A stretch of 64,000 bases of DNA, taken from positions 62,001-126,000 of the forward strand of contig NZ_SSXU01000010.1 in NCBI RefSeq assembly GCF_009469605.1. Reading direction: 5' to 3'. Below, in pieces: positions 50,191-61,565 of the stretch (the stretch's first letter is position 1; every line of letters starts with the position of its first letter). Below the pieces are notes generated by a model. That model did no database searches, was not told the DNA's origin, and worked only from the letters and a program-made list of their open reading frames with translations. This DNA comes from Zoogloea sp. 1C4 (GTDB lineage Bacteria; Pseudomonadota; Gammaproteobacteria; Burkholderiales; Rhodocyclaceae). The position numbers and the translations under genes were made by a program.

Positions 50191-51419
50191 TGAGCAAAGA
50201 ATACAAGGAACTGATCGTCGGCCTCGACATCGGCACCTCGAAGATCACCTGCGTGGTGGCCGAGTTGAAGTCGGACGGCCGCATGGAGGTGATCGGGCTG
50301 GGCTCGCAGCCGTCGTCGGGCCTGAAGAAGGGCGTCGTGGTCAACATCGAGGCCACCGTGGACGCGATCTCCAAGGTCATCCAGGAAGTCGAGCTGATGG
50401 CCGAGTGCAAGATCCGCGACGTGTACACCGGCATCGCCGGCAGCCACATCCGCAGCTTCAACTCCAACGGCATGGTGGCGATCAAGGACAAGGAAGTCTC
50501 GCCGCTGGATGTGGAGCGAGTCATCGAGACCGCCCGCGCCATGCCGCTGCCGGCCGACCAGCAGATCCTGCACATCCTCACCCAGGAATTCGTGATCGAC
50601 GGCCAGGACGGCGTGCGCGAGCCCATCGGCATGAGCGGCGTACGCCTCGAGGTTAAGGTGCACATCGTCACCGGCGCCGTGTCGGCCGCCCAGAACATCG
50701 TCAAGTGCGTGCGTCGCTGTGGCCTCGAGGTGCTCGATCTGGTCCTCCAGCCGCTGGCCTCCAGCTACGCCACCCTCTCCGAGGACGAGAAGGAACTGGG
50801 CGTGTGCCTGGTGGATGTGGGCGGTGGCACCACCGACCTCGCCGTGTTCACCCAGGGCGCGATCCGTCACACCGCGGTGATCCCCATCGCCGGCGATCAG
50901 GTGACCAACGACATCGCCGTCGCCCTGCGTACCCCGACCGCCGACGCCGAAGAAATCAAGATCCGCCACGGCGTGGCCATGCACACCCTGGCCGACGCCT
51001 CCGAGATGATCGAAGTGCCCGGCGTGGGCGACCGTCCGCCGCGCAAGCTCTCCCGTCAGGCGCTGGCCGATGTGATCGAGCCGCGGGTGTGCGAGCTGTA
51101 CGAACTGGTTCAGGCCGAACTGCGCCGCAGCGGTTACGAAGAGCTGCTGTCGTCCGGCATCGTGCTGTCCGGCGGCGCCGCCGTGATGCAGGGGATGGTC
51201 GAGCTGGGTGAGGACGTCTTCCACATGCCGGTGCGCATCGGTTATCCGAAGTACGAGGGCCCCCTCGCCGATGTGGTCTGCGAGCCCCGCTACGCCAACG
51301 CGATGGGCCTCGTGATGGAAGGTGCAGCCCAGAAGCGGCGCGGCATCCAGGCCCGCCAGACGCGCAATGTGGGCCAGGTTTTTTCGAGGATGCGTTCGTG
51401 GTTCGAGCGTAATTTCTGA
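50190..51419 (+). CDS. ftsA: Cell division protein FtsA
   Basis: This 409-residue actin-like ATPase anchors FtsZ to the membrane. It starts ELIVGLDIGTSKITCVVAEL with the phosphate-1 loop, has the phosphate-2 motif LVDVGGGTTDLAVF near residue 205, and ends in an amphipathic membrane-targeting helix, VFSRMRSWFERNF. The ATG at 50190 overlaps the ftsQ stop; a GTG one codon upstream is also in frame. ftsZ follows after 151 bp. Confidence 0.97.
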   Translation: MSKEYKELIVGLDIGTSKITCVVAELKSDGRMEVIGLGSQPSSGLKKGVVVNIEATVDAISKVIQEVELMAECKIRDVYTGIAGSHIRSFNSNGMVAIKDKEVSPLDVERVIETARAMPLPADQQILHILTQEFVIDGQDGVREPIGMSGVRLEVKVHIVTGAVSAAQNIVKCVRRCGLEVLDLVLQPLASSYATLSEDEKELGVCLVDVGGGTTDLAVFTQGAIRHTAVIPIAGDQVTNDIAVALRTPTADAEEIKIRHGVAMHTLADASEMIEVPGVGDRPPRKLSRQALADVIEPRVCELYELVQAELRRSGYEELLSSGIVLSGGAAVMQGMVELGEDVFHMPVRIGYPKYEGPLADVVCEPRYANAMGLVMEGAAQKRRGIQARQTRNVGQVFSRMRSWFERNF

Positions 51420-51570
51420 TGGTGGAGACAGCCCCTTCGGTGGGCTGAATCTGAATGAACTTTGATGTGCAGCGCCCCCTTATTTAGTTGTAAAATTTAC
51501 GGTTAATACTAAATACGGATTGGTTGCACGTCGGCAATATCAAGTGCGGTTTCTCTTGGAGGCGAGTTAA
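51420..51570 (+). promoter_or_regulatory. ftsA-ftsZ gap with an AT-rich promoter-like stretch
   Basis: This gap holds a small hairpin right after ftsA (CAGCCC facing GGGCTG, near 51430-51450, no T-run) and an AT-rich stretch near 51480-51515 with TTGTAA and TACTAA. An extra ftsZ promoter is plausible, as ftsZ is often transcribed separately; the exact elements are uncertain. GGAGGCGAG before the ATG is a strong ribosome binding site. Confidence 0.4.
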
Positions 51571-52707
51571 ATGTTTGAAATTGTTGAAAAGGCATCCGGC
51601 GGCACCAATATCAAGGTGATCGGCGTCGGCGGCGCCGGCGGCAACGCCGTGGATCACATGATCCGCGAGGGCGTGCAAGGCGTCGACTTCATCACCGCCA
51701 ACACCGATGCGCAGGCGCTGTCCCGCTGCCTGTCGCCCACCAAGGTGCAGCTCGGCAAGACCGGCCTCGGCGCCGGCTCCAAGCCGGAAGCCGGCCGCGC
51801 AGCCGCCCAGGAATCCCGTGACGCCATCGCGGCCGCCCTCGACGGCGCCCACATGTGCTTCATCACCGCCGGCATGGGCGGTGGCACGGGCACCGGCGCT
51901 GCCCCCGTGGTGGCCGAGATCGCCAAGGAAATGGGCATCCTGACCGTCGCTGTGGTCACCAAGCCTTTCGACTTCGAGAACCGCATCCGCGTTGCCGAGA
52001 GCGGCGTCGAAGAGCTCTCCAAGCAGGTGGACTCCCTGATCGTCGTGCTCAACGACAAGCTGCTCGAAGTCTATGGCGACGACGCCGGCTTCGAAGACTG
52101 CTTCCGCTCTGCCGACAACGTGCTGACCAGCGCCGTTGGTGGCATCGCCGAAATCATCAACGTGCCGGGCCTCGTCAACGTCGACTTCCAGGACGTGCGC
52201 ACCGCGATGGCCGAGATGGGCCGCGCGATGATGGGCTCCGCCCAGGCTTCCGGTCTCGACCGCGCCCGGATCGCCGCCGAACAGGCCGCCGTGTCTCCGC
52301 TGCTCGAAGGCACCGAACTCTCCGGCGCCCGCTGCGTGCTGGTGAACATCACTGCCAGCCGTTCGCTGAAGATGGCCGAAGTCCGCGATGCCGTGCGCAC
52401 CGTCCAGGCCTTCGCCGCCAAGGAAGCCTTCGTCAAGTACGGCACCGTCTTCGACGAGAGCATGGAAGACCGCATCCGCGTGACCGTGGTCGCCACCGGC
52501 CTGGGCGCTGTCCGTGCAGCCGCCATGCCGCGCAAGATGGAAGTGATCCGTACCGGTACCGACAACATCGGTATGGAAGTGGATTACGGCAATCTGGAGC
52601 TGCCGGCGGTGATCCGTCGCACCTCCCGCACCACCGTTGAAGCCATGAGCGCCAACGGCATGTCGACCCTGGACATTCCGGCCTTCCTGCGCAAGCAGGC
52701 GGACTGA
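51571..52707 (+). CDS. ftsZ: Cell division GTPase FtsZ
   Basis: This 378-residue tubulin-like GTPase polymerises into the division ring. Motifs are IKVIGVGGAGGNAVDHMI at the start, the tubulin signature GMGGGTGTGAAP near residue 105, and the T7 loop region NVDFQDVRTAM. The C-terminal tail TLDIPAFLRKQAD is the conserved peptide that binds FtsA, ZipA and ZapD, the last encoded elsewhere in this window. The linker is short. A strong terminator follows. Confidence 0.98.
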   Translation: MFEIVEKASGGTNIKVIGVGGAGGNAVDHMIREGVQGVDFITANTDAQALSRCLSPTKVQLGKTGLGAGSKPEAGRAAAQESRDAIAAALDGAHMCFITAGMGGGTGTGAAPVVAEIAKEMGILTVAVVTKPFDFENRIRVAESGVEELSKQVDSLIVVLNDKLLEVYGDDAGFEDCFRSADNVLTSAVGGIAEIINVPGLVNVDFQDVRTAMAEMGRAMMGSAQASGLDRARIAAEQAAVSPLLEGTELSGARCVLVNITASRSLKMAEVRDAVRTVQAFAAKEAFVKYGTVFDESMEDRIRVTVVATGLGAVRAAAMPRKMEVIRTGTDNIGMEVDYGNLELPAVIRRTSRTTVEAMSANGMSTLDIPAFLRKQAD

Positions 52708-52735
52708 TCGCCCAGGGGCCGCTTCGGTGGCTCGA

Positions 52736-52785
52736 ACAAACGCGCAGCCGGACGTCGCCTCCGTTCGCTGCGCGTTTGTCGTTTG
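52736..52785 (+). terminator. Rho-independent terminator of ftsZ
   Basis: ACAAACGCGCAGC (52736-52748) pairs perfectly with GCTGCGCGTTTGT (52767-52779), a 13-bp stem with an 18-nt loop, followed by CGTTTG. Confidence 0.85.
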
Positions 52786-52865
52786 CAGGCAACACGGGAT
52801 ACGCCTTGCTGCGGTGCAGCAGGGACTTATGTTAAAATTCAATTACTTGAATCAGGATCCCGGCC

Positions 52866-53783
52866 ATGTTGAAGCAGCGCACCCTTAAAACAGTCGTCAC
52901 CGCCACCGGCGTCGGCCTGCACAGCGGCAACAAGGTCACGCTCACCCTGCGCCCCGCGGCGCCCGATACCGGCATCGTCTTTCATCGCGTCGATCTCGAT
53001 CCGGTGGTCGATCTGCCGGCCGATCCCTACGCCGTCTGCGACACCCGTATGTGCTCCGGCCTGCAGCGCGAGGGCGCCAAGGTCAATACCGTCGAGCACC
53101 TCATGTCGGCCCTTGCCGGGCTCGGCGTCGACAACGCCCACATCGACGTGGACGCGGCGGAGATTCCGATTCTCGACGGCAGCGCCGGCCCCTTCGTGTT
53201 CCTGATCCAGTCCGCCGGCATCGAGGAGCAAAAGGCGCCCAAGCGTTTCCTGCGCGTCAAAAAAGCCGTCGAGTACGTCGAGGGCGACAAGTGGGTTCGC
53301 CTTGAGCCCCACGACGGCTTCAAGCTGAGCTTCTCCATCGTCTTCAATCATCCGGCCATCGACAACACCGGCACCTCGGTCACCGTCGATTTCGCCGATC
53401 ACTCCTATGTGCGCGAAGTCTCGCGGGCGCGCACTTTCGGCTTCATGCAGGACGTGGAGTTCATGCGCGCCAACGGCCTTGGTCTGGGCGGCAGTCTGGA
53501 CAATGCCATCGTGATGGATGAATACCGGGTGCTCAACGCCGACGGCCTGCGCTATGCCGACGAGTTCGTGAAGCACAAGGTGCTCGACGCCATAGGCGAC
53601 CTCTACCTCGCCGGCCATCCGCTGCTGGCGTCCTACAGCGCCTACAAGGCCGGGCACGCCCTCAACAACCAGATCCTACGGGTGCTGCTGGAAGACAAGA
53701 CCGCCTGGGACATCGTCACCTTCGAAGAAGACGCGACCACCCCGCCGGCGGTCGCCCAGCTCTTCGATCTGGCCCTCGGCTGA
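52866..53783 (+). CDS. lpxC: UDP-3-O-acyl-N-acetylglucosamine deacetylase
   Basis: This 305-residue zinc enzyme performs the committed step of lipid A synthesis. It starts [20 protein letters not shown]. Zinc ligands are visible in [12 protein letters not shown] (His near residue 79) and in [16 protein letters not shown] (His and Asp near 237-241), and the catalytic histidine is in [10 protein letters not shown]. Length and motifs match the single-domain enzyme. It closes the dcw cluster, as in Escherichia coli, but lies behind the ftsZ terminator. Confidence 0.97.
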   Translation: MLKQRTLKTVVTATGVGLHSGNKVTLTLRPAAPDTGIVFHRVDLDPVVDLPADPYAVCDTRMCSGLQREGAKVNTVEHLMSALAGLGVDNAHIDVDAAEIPILDGSAGPFVFLIQSAGIEEQKAPKRFLRVKKAVEYVEGDKWVRLEPHDGFKLSFSIVFNHPAIDNTGTSVTVDFADHSYVREVSRARTFGFMQDVEFMRANGLGLGGSLDNAIVMDEYRVLNADGLRYADEFVKHKVLDAIGDLYLAGHPLLASYSAYKAGHALNNQILRVLLEDKTAWDIVTFEEDATTPPAVAQLFDLALG

Positions 53784-53792
53784 GGCCAGGCC

Positions 53793-53981
53793 GTGCTGCT
53801 CCTGCGCGTTCTCGCCGTGCTGGTCGGGATCGGCATCGGAGCCTCGGTCTTCGCCTATTTCTTCACTCGCGAACCGCGCTATCTGGCGCTGGCGTGGAAG
53901 CTCTTCCGCTGGGCGATCATCATGGCGCTGGTGTTCTTTGCGCTGCTGATCCTCGAGCGGGTTCTGGTGCCGCTCGTTTAG
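53793..53981 (+). CDS. Small two-helix membrane protein (62 aa)
   Basis: A GTG at 53793, 9 bp after lpxC, opens a 62-codon frame. The product has two hydrophobic helices (VLAVLVGIGIGASVFAYFF and WAIIMALVFFALLILERVL) separated by a short polar loop (TREPRYLALAWKLFR). Its 3' end overlaps the convergent dciA-like gene by 4 bp. The clear membrane topology and close spacing suggest a real gene co-transcribed with lpxC. The function is unknown. Confidence 0.65.
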   Translation: MLLLRVLAVLVGIGIGASVFAYFFTREPRYLALAWKLFRWAIIMALVFFALLILERVLVPLV

Positions 53982-54412
53982 CCGGCGCTCTTCACGAAGC
54001 GCCTGAGCGCCTTAGCCAGCGGAGAATCCGCGGGCAGCGTCGCGGCAAGATCGCCGAGCCCGCTGCGGGTCGATTCGCTCACGTGACGATCCGGCGGCGG
54101 CGGGGCGGGGGGGCGATATTCCGGCACCGACACCTTCACCTTGATGTCCCGAAGGATCACGCCCGAGCGTGCGAAGTCGGCCAGCAGGCTCGGCACTGCC
54201 TGGCGCAGCTTGACGGCCAGACCGGCGCTTTCCACGTGGATCACCAGATCCTCGCCCTTCAGGTTGGCGACCTTGCAGGCGGCGGCCATGTAGTCGGGGA
54301 GAAGGTCGGCCAGCTGGCGCTGCAGGCGCAACAGTCGGGCCGCGTGGGCCTGCAGGCGGGCAAGGCTGTCGCCGCTGCCGAGATAGGTGTCGATCGGGTT
54401 GGTCTTGGCCAT
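53978..54412 (-). CDS. dciA: DciA-like DUF721 protein
   Basis: This 144-residue protein belongs to DUF721, whose characterised member DciA loads the replicative helicase DnaB in bacteria that lack DnaC. The helical N-terminal part (about 15-45, LARLQAHAARLLRLQRQLAD) and the following strands (CKVANLKGEDLVIHVESAGLAVKL) match the family. The ATG at 54412 fits; the frame is open 47 codons upstream without conservation. It is divergent from secA, an arrangement common in betaproteobacteria. The DUF721 call is firm; the DciA function is by family. Confidence 0.8.
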   Translation of the reverse strand: MAKTNPIDTYLGSGDSLARLQAHAARLLRLQRQLADLLPDYMAAACKVANLKGEDLVIHVESAGLAVKLRQAVPSLLADFARSGVILRDIKVKVSVPEYRPPAPPPPDRHVSESTRSGLGDLAATLPADSPLAKALRRFVKSAG

Positions 54413-54558
54413 CGGGGCTTGGAATTCTGAGAAGCGCCCCCATCCTAGGGGGAACCCTTTCCGCGGACAAGAGTGAGCGGCGTCTTGTCCTGTGTCACGG
54501 TCGTGTCCGGACGACATGATAGAATCCGCCCTTTGCCGCGTTTTCCCTTCCAAATCAA

Positions 54559-57284
<2,726 letters not shown>

Positions 57285-57285
<1 letters not shown>

Positions 57286-57405
57286 AAAGGAGCGATAAAC
57301 CTACTGCGCGACCCGATCCTGCGACTGCGGTGCTCGCTGTACTCCAGTACAGCTGCGCGCCTCCCCGCAGCCTCGGGCCGCTCGCTACGGTTTCTCGCCC
57401 CTTTT
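57285..57405 (+). repeat. 121-nt imperfect-hairpin interspersed repeat, copy B
   Basis: The element begins on the last base of the secA stop codon. Outer arms AAAAGG (57285-57290) and CCTTTT (57400-57405) continue through GCGA and AAACC with GGTTT and TCGC. The inner blocks match copy A at 22513-22632 except around the tip, where this copy has GCTGTACT-CC-AGTACAGC (57336-57353), again perfectly paired although the bases differ from copy A. Another inner stem is CTGCGG with CCGCAG, where copy A has TCGCGA with TCGCGA. Confidence 0.85.
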
Positions 57406-57426
57406 CAACGGGGTAGTCGTTCGTTG

Positions 57427-57454
57427 ACAAGGCCCGCTTTCGAGCGGGCCTTGT
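57427..57454 (+). terminator. Hairpin terminator downstream of secA
   Basis: ACAAGGCCCGCT (57427-57438), tetraloop TTCG and AGCGGGCCTTGT (57443-57454) form a perfect 12-bp stem. The following GCGTTG has no T-run, so the T-rich end TTGT inside the stem must serve if it is a terminator. Confidence 0.7.
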
Positions 57455-57502
57455 GCGTTGACGGCGCCTCAAGCTGCAACGTCGCCTGCCGTTATCGGCG
57501 AC

Positions 57503-58939
57503 ATGGCTTTCACGAACCCTGGCCCTTCTGATCTGACCGAATGGATCGCCCGCATCCGGGGGCGCGACATGCCGGTGTTTGCCCGCACGGTGGATGCGCT
57601 GCGGCGGATCATCGTTGACGACCGGGCATCCGCGTCGGCGCTGGCGCAGGTCATCCTGAAGGACGCGCCGATGACCACCAAGGTGCTGCGGCTTGCCAAC
57701 AGTGCCTATTTCAATCACTCCAACCAGGGCATCAACACCGTCTCGCGGGCGATCGTTGTGCTCGGCTTCGACCCCGTGGCCCAGCTGGCCCTGTCGGTTG
57801 CGTTGATCGACGCGCTGCTGCGCGGGAGCGTGCGCAGCCGGGTCAATCTCGAGATGGCGCGCAGCTTTCACGCGGCGGTCCAGGCCCGCTGGGCGATCCA
57901 GCGCAAGGGCGAGCAGCAGGGCGAGGAAGTGTTCATCGCCGCGCTGCTGTCCCGGGTGGGCGAGATGGCCTTCTGGTGTTTTGGCGGCGATCAGGCCCAG
58001 GCGCTGGAGCGCTGCATGAGCCAGGGCGGCGTGCGCGAGGAAGAGGCCCAGCAGGTGGTGCTGGGCTTCTCGCTGCGACATCTCTCGGCCGGGTTGGTGC
58101 GTGAATGGAAGCTCGGTTCCCTTGCGGCTGCGGCCATCGAGGGTGACGCCCGGAGCCGCGGCCCCGAACGGGCCGTGGCGATCGGCGACCGTCTGGCCCG
58201 TGCGGCCGAGGATGGCTGGGATTCGGTCGCCGCGCGGCGGGCCATCCGCGAGGCGGCGGATTATCTCGGGCTGCCGGTTTCGGTGGTGAGCGCCGAGATC
58301 ATCGCCAACGCCGGCGAGGCGGCGCGGGTGGCCGCCTTCTTCGGCGCCCCCGAAGCCGGTCGCGCGATCCCGCGGGCCGAAGTACCCCTGCCTGAACCCG
58401 AGCCACCGGCACCGCCAGCCGCGCCGGACGCCAGCCTGCAGCTGCGCATCCTGCAGGATCTGGCGGCCATGAGCCTGGAGCGGGCCGCCATCGCCGACAT
58501 CCTGCAGTTGGTCGCTGAAGGCGTGCTGCGTGGCGTCGGCTGCGAACGGGTTGTCGTGGCGCTGCTCACGCCAGACCGCCTGCATCTTCAGGGCAAGATG
58601 GGGCTGGGTAGTGGTGGCGAAGCCCTGTGCGCGCGTTTCATCTTCCCGATGGATGGCGATCCGGACGACGTGGTCGACGATGCCATCGACAGCGGCAAGG
58701 CGTGCTGGGTCAATCCGGCCCGCGTCGAGCGCGGCGGCACTGAGCGGCTGCAGGCGGTCACGGCCAGCGAGTCCGGCTTCGTGGTGCCTTTTGGATCGGC
58801 GACACGGCGAATCGGCGTGCTCTATGCCGACCGCAATGGCCGTCCGCTGGATGAGGAGAGCTGGCGGGCCGTCCAGCATTTCGCTCTGCAGGCCAGCCTG
58901 GCGGTGGCCTTGAGTGCCGCCGACGGTGTGCCGAGCTGA
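57503..58939 (+). CDS. HDOD domain protein with C-terminal GAF-like domain
   Basis: This 478-residue protein has an HDOD domain at about residues 10-215 (LPVFARTVDALRRIIVDD-like start, then LKDAPMTTKVLRLANSAYFN and INTVSRAIVVLGFDPVAQLA) and a GAF-like domain at about 320-475 (LQLVAEGVLRGVGCERVVVA). A Pro-rich linker joins them. HDOD proteins lack the HD phosphohydrolase residues and act in signalling, often with cyclic-di-GMP or two-component systems; no enzyme activity is expected. The ATG at 57503 is preferred over a TTG at 57458 that lies right behind the secA hairpin. Single gene between secA and argJ. Confidence 0.85.
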   Translation: MAFTNPGPSDLTEWIARIRGRDMPVFARTVDALRRIIVDDRASASALAQVILKDAPMTTKVLRLANSAYFNHSNQGINTVSRAIVVLGFDPVAQLALSVALIDALLRGSVRSRVNLEMARSFHAAVQARWAIQRKGEQQGEEVFIAALLSRVGEMAFWCFGGDQAQALERCMSQGGVREEEAQQVVLGFSLRHLSAGLVREWKLGSLAAAAIEGDARSRGPERAVAIGDRLARAAEDGWDSVAARRAIREAADYLGLPVSVVSAEIIANAGEAARVAAFFGAPEAGRAIPRAEVPLPEPEPPAPPAAPDASLQLRILQDLAAMSLERAAIADILQLVAEGVLRGVGCERVVVALLTPDRLHLQGKMGLGSGGEALCARFIFPMDGDPDDVVDDAIDSGKACWVNPARVERGGTERLQAVTASESGFVVPFGSATRRIGVLYADRNGRPLDEESWRAVQHFALQASLAVALSAADGVPS

Positions 58940-59017
58940 CGTGCTGGTGTCCCGGTAACGACTCCCGGATTATCATGGCGTTCTTTTGCCAATTGGCGCC
59001 TGTTCCTGGAGTCTTTC

Positions 59018-60256
59018 ATGCCCGTCCTGCTTTCCCCCCCTGAAGCCGCTGCCCTGTTTCCCGTGCCCGGTGTCCGCCTTGGCGTCACCGAGGCGGGGGT
59101 GCGCAAGGTCAATCGCAAGGATCTCACGCTGATCGAACTGGCGCCGGGCGCCCGCGTGGCCGGGGTGTTCACCCAGAACCGCTTCTGCGCGGCGCCGGTG
59201 CAGATGTGCAAGGCCCATCTGCCGGCCGGCGAGATCCGCGCGCTGGTGATCAACACCGGTGTCGCCAACGCCGGCACCGGCGAGCCCGGTCTGGCTGCTG
59301 CCCGCGCCACCTGTGAGGCCGTCGCCGGCCAGCTGGGCATCGCCGCCAGCCAGGTGCTGCCGTTCTCCACCGGGGTGATCCTCGAACCGCTGCCGGTGGA
59401 GCGCATCGTCGCCGGCCTGCCGGCCGCCAAGGCCGCCCTCAAGGCCGACGGCTGGTTCGACGCCGCCCACGGCATCATGACCACCGACACCATTCCCAAG
59501 GCCGTGTCGCGCCAGGTGCAGATTGGCGGCAAGACCATCACCCTTACCGGCATCTCCAAGGGCGCCGGGATGATCAAGCCGAACATGGCGACCATGCTCG
59601 GCTTCCTCGCCACCGACGCCGACGTGGCCCAGCCGGTGCTCGACGCGCTGCTGAAGGAAGTGGCCGATCTGAGCTTCAACAGCATCACCGTCGATGGCGA
59701 CACCTCCACCAACGACAGCTACATCCTCATCGCTACCGGTCAGGCCGGCAACGCGACCATCGCCGATACGGCGTCGGCCGATTACGCCGCCTTCCGCCAG
59801 GCCGTGCTGGACGTGTCGATTCTGCTGGCCCAGGCCATCGTGCGCGACGGCGAGGGCGCGACCAAGTTCATCACCCTGCAGATCGAAGGCGGCAAGACCC
59901 GCGAGGAATGCCGCAAGGTTGGCTACGCCATCGGCCACTCGCCGCTGGTGAAGACCGCGTTCTTCGCCTCCGACCCCAACTTGGGCCGCATCCTGGCCGC
60001 CATCGGCTACGCCGGCATCGACGATCTGGATGTGTCGCAGCTGCGCGTGTGGCTCGGCAGCAACGGCGAGGAAGTGCTGGTGGCCGAGAAGGGTGGCCGC
60101 GCCGAGAGCTATCGCGAGGAAGCTGGCGCCCGGGTGATGGCAGCGGCGGAGATCACCGTGCGCGTGGATCTTGCCCGCGGTGACGCGGCGGCCACCCTGT
60201 GGAGCTGCGATTTCTCCTACGACTACGTGAAGATCAACGCCGACTATCGGTCGTAA
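59018..60256 (+). CDS. argJ: Bifunctional ornithine acetyltransferase / N-acetylglutamate synthase
   Basis: This 412-residue enzyme recycles the acetyl group in arginine synthesis, moving it from N-acetylornithine to glutamate. The precursor cleaves itself before the catalytic threonine in [14 protein letters not shown] (near residue 192), giving two subunits. Other motifs are [14 protein letters not shown]-like [21 protein letters not shown], and the C-terminal [16 protein letters not shown]. The ATG at 59018 follows TGGAGT. A bidirectional terminator follows. The secA-argJ neighbourhood is common in related betaproteobacteria. Confidence 0.96.
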   Translation: MPVLLSPPEAAALFPVPGVRLGVTEAGVRKVNRKDLTLIELAPGARVAGVFTQNRFCAAPVQMCKAHLPAGEIRALVINTGVANAGTGEPGLAAARATCEAVAGQLGIAASQVLPFSTGVILEPLPVERIVAGLPAAKAALKADGWFDAAHGIMTTDTIPKAVSRQVQIGGKTITLTGISKGAGMIKPNMATMLGFLATDADVAQPVLDALLKEVADLSFNSITVDGDTSTNDSYILIATGQAGNATIADTASADYAAFRQAVLDVSILLAQAIVRDGEGATKFITLQIEGGKTREECRKVGYAIGHSPLVKTAFFASDPNLGRILAAIGYAGIDDLDVSQLRVWLGSNGEEVLVAEKGGRAESYREEAGARVMAAAEITVRVDLARGDAAATLWSCDFSYDYVKINADYRS

Positions 60257-60288
60257 GTCGGCACGGCGGCCTAGCTTGGGCTGCCAAT

Positions 60289-60327
60289 GAAAAACGGGGC
60301 GGATCGAAAGATCACGCCCCGTTTTTC
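60289..60327. terminator. Bidirectional terminator between argJ and the permease genes
   Basis: AAAAACGGGGCG (60290-60301) pairs perfectly with CGCCCCGTTTTT (60315-60326), with GATC-GAAA-GATC as an inner stem. A/T runs on both sides serve both convergent units. Confidence 0.95.
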
Positions 60328-60344
60328 ATGGCCAGGCCCGGTGT

Positions 60345-61556
60345 TCAGATGTTCTGGCGCAGCGCGTCGACCACCTGCATCCGCGTCACCTTGTAGGCCG
60401 GCACGATGGACGCCAGCACGGTGGCCACGAAACCCACCAGCGCCGAGGTGACGAGGGTGAGCGGCACGATCCGGATGTAGGCGGTGTAGCCCAGGTTGGC
60501 GTTGGGCGGCGGCGGCATCGGAATGCCGATGGCGGAGATCGTCAGCGCCGCGGTGATGCCCAGCAGCACGCCGAGCACCGCGCCGGTGAGACCGAGGAAG
60601 GCGCTCTCGAGGATCACCATCTTGACGATGTCGCGGGACTGGTTGCCCAGCGCCTGCATGGTGCCGAACTCGCCCTGGCGCTCGAAGACGCTCATGTTGA
60701 CGCTGTTGGCCACCGACAGCAGCACCATCAGCAGGATGATGAACTGCAGCACGCCAAACTGGCGGTCGTAGAGTTGCACGGCCTTGTCGTAGAAGTCGGA
60801 CAGGGAATTCCAGGTGCGCACGTCGAGCTGGCTGCCGAGCTCGCTCACCAGCCTGGCGTGGACGGCGTCGGTGTCTTCCGTCTTGTGGAGCGCGACTACC
60901 AGCAGGTTGGCGCCTTTGGTCTGGAGGAGCTCCTGGGCGGCGTCGAGGGGGATGCGTACCGCGCGGGCGTCGAAATCCTTCGAGAAGCTCTGGAACACGC
61001 CGACCACTTCGAAATCCATGGTGTTCATTGCGCCCTCGGCGGCGTTGAGCACCAGCGTCACCCGGTCGCCGGGCACGAGGCCAAGGGTCTTGGCCACGCC
61101 CTGGCCGAGGAGGATGCCGTCCCGATCGGCCTTGGCCAGCTGGCGGCCCGCGGCGATGGTGATGAAGCTGCCGAGCTTGGCTTCCTTGTCGGGTTCGACG
61201 CCCTCACCGATGATCGCCAGATCCCGCTTGCCGTTGTTGAGCAGGCCCGAGAAATACAGGCGGCTCATCACCGCGTCCACCTCGGGGTGCTTCGCGATAC
61301 CGGCGGCGAGTTTTTCGGGCTGGTCGATCAGGAAGCGCTCGGGCGAGCGGGTGCCCTTTTCGAGGAAATCCTTTTTGAAGACCTGCAGGTGGCCGGTCTG
61401 GGAGTGGATGATGGCCTCGCCGAGCTGGATGAAGATGTCCTGCACGAAGCCGCCGGCGAGGATGAGGCCGGTGACGCCGAAGATGATCGCGGCGAGGGTC
61501 ATGCCGCTGCGGACTTTCTGGCGGAGCGTGTTCCGGAGGGCGAGCTTCAGGAGCAT
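60345..61556 (-). CDS. FtsX/MacB-type ABC transporter permease (second of a pair)
   Basis: This 403-residue protein has an N-terminal membrane helix (GMTLAAIIFGVTGLILAGGF), a periplasmic MacB-like core domain of about 220 residues, and three C-terminal membrane helices, the layout of FtsX/LolC/MacB permeases. The segment AIGIPMPPPPNANLGYT between the last helices is nearly shared with the upstream gene (AVGIPMPPPPGMARGY), so the two are paralogues. It would work in a complex driven by a cytoplasmic ATPase, but none is encoded next to it. The gene lies 9 bp after its paralogue. Possible roles are lipoprotein or antimicrobial export; none is shown. Confidence 0.88.
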   Translation of the reverse strand: MLLKLALRNTLRQKVRSGMTLAAIIFGVTGLILAGGFVQDIFIQLGEAIIHSQTGHLQVFKKDFLEKGTRSPERFLIDQPEKLAAGIAKHPEVDAVMSRLYFSGLLNNGKRDLAIIGEGVEPDKEAKLGSFITIAAGRQLAKADRDGILLGQGVAKTLGLVPGDRVTLVLNAAEGAMNTMDFEVVGVFQSFSKDFDARAVRIPLDAAQELLQTKGANLLVVALHKTEDTDAVHARLVSELGSQLDVRTWNSLSDFYDKAVQLYDRQFGVLQFIILLMVLLSVANSVNMSVFERQGEFGTMQALGNQSRDIVKMVILESAFLGLTGAVLGVLLGITAALTISAIGIPMPPPPNANLGYTAYIRIVPLTLVTSALVGFVATVLASIVPAYKVTRMQVVDALRQNI

Positions 61557-61565
61557 GGGATTTTC

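Noticed and set aside
57458-57502. TTG start for the HDOD gene
   Set aside because: It lies four bases after the secA terminator hairpin and has no ribosome binding site. ATG 57503 starts nearer the conserved domain.
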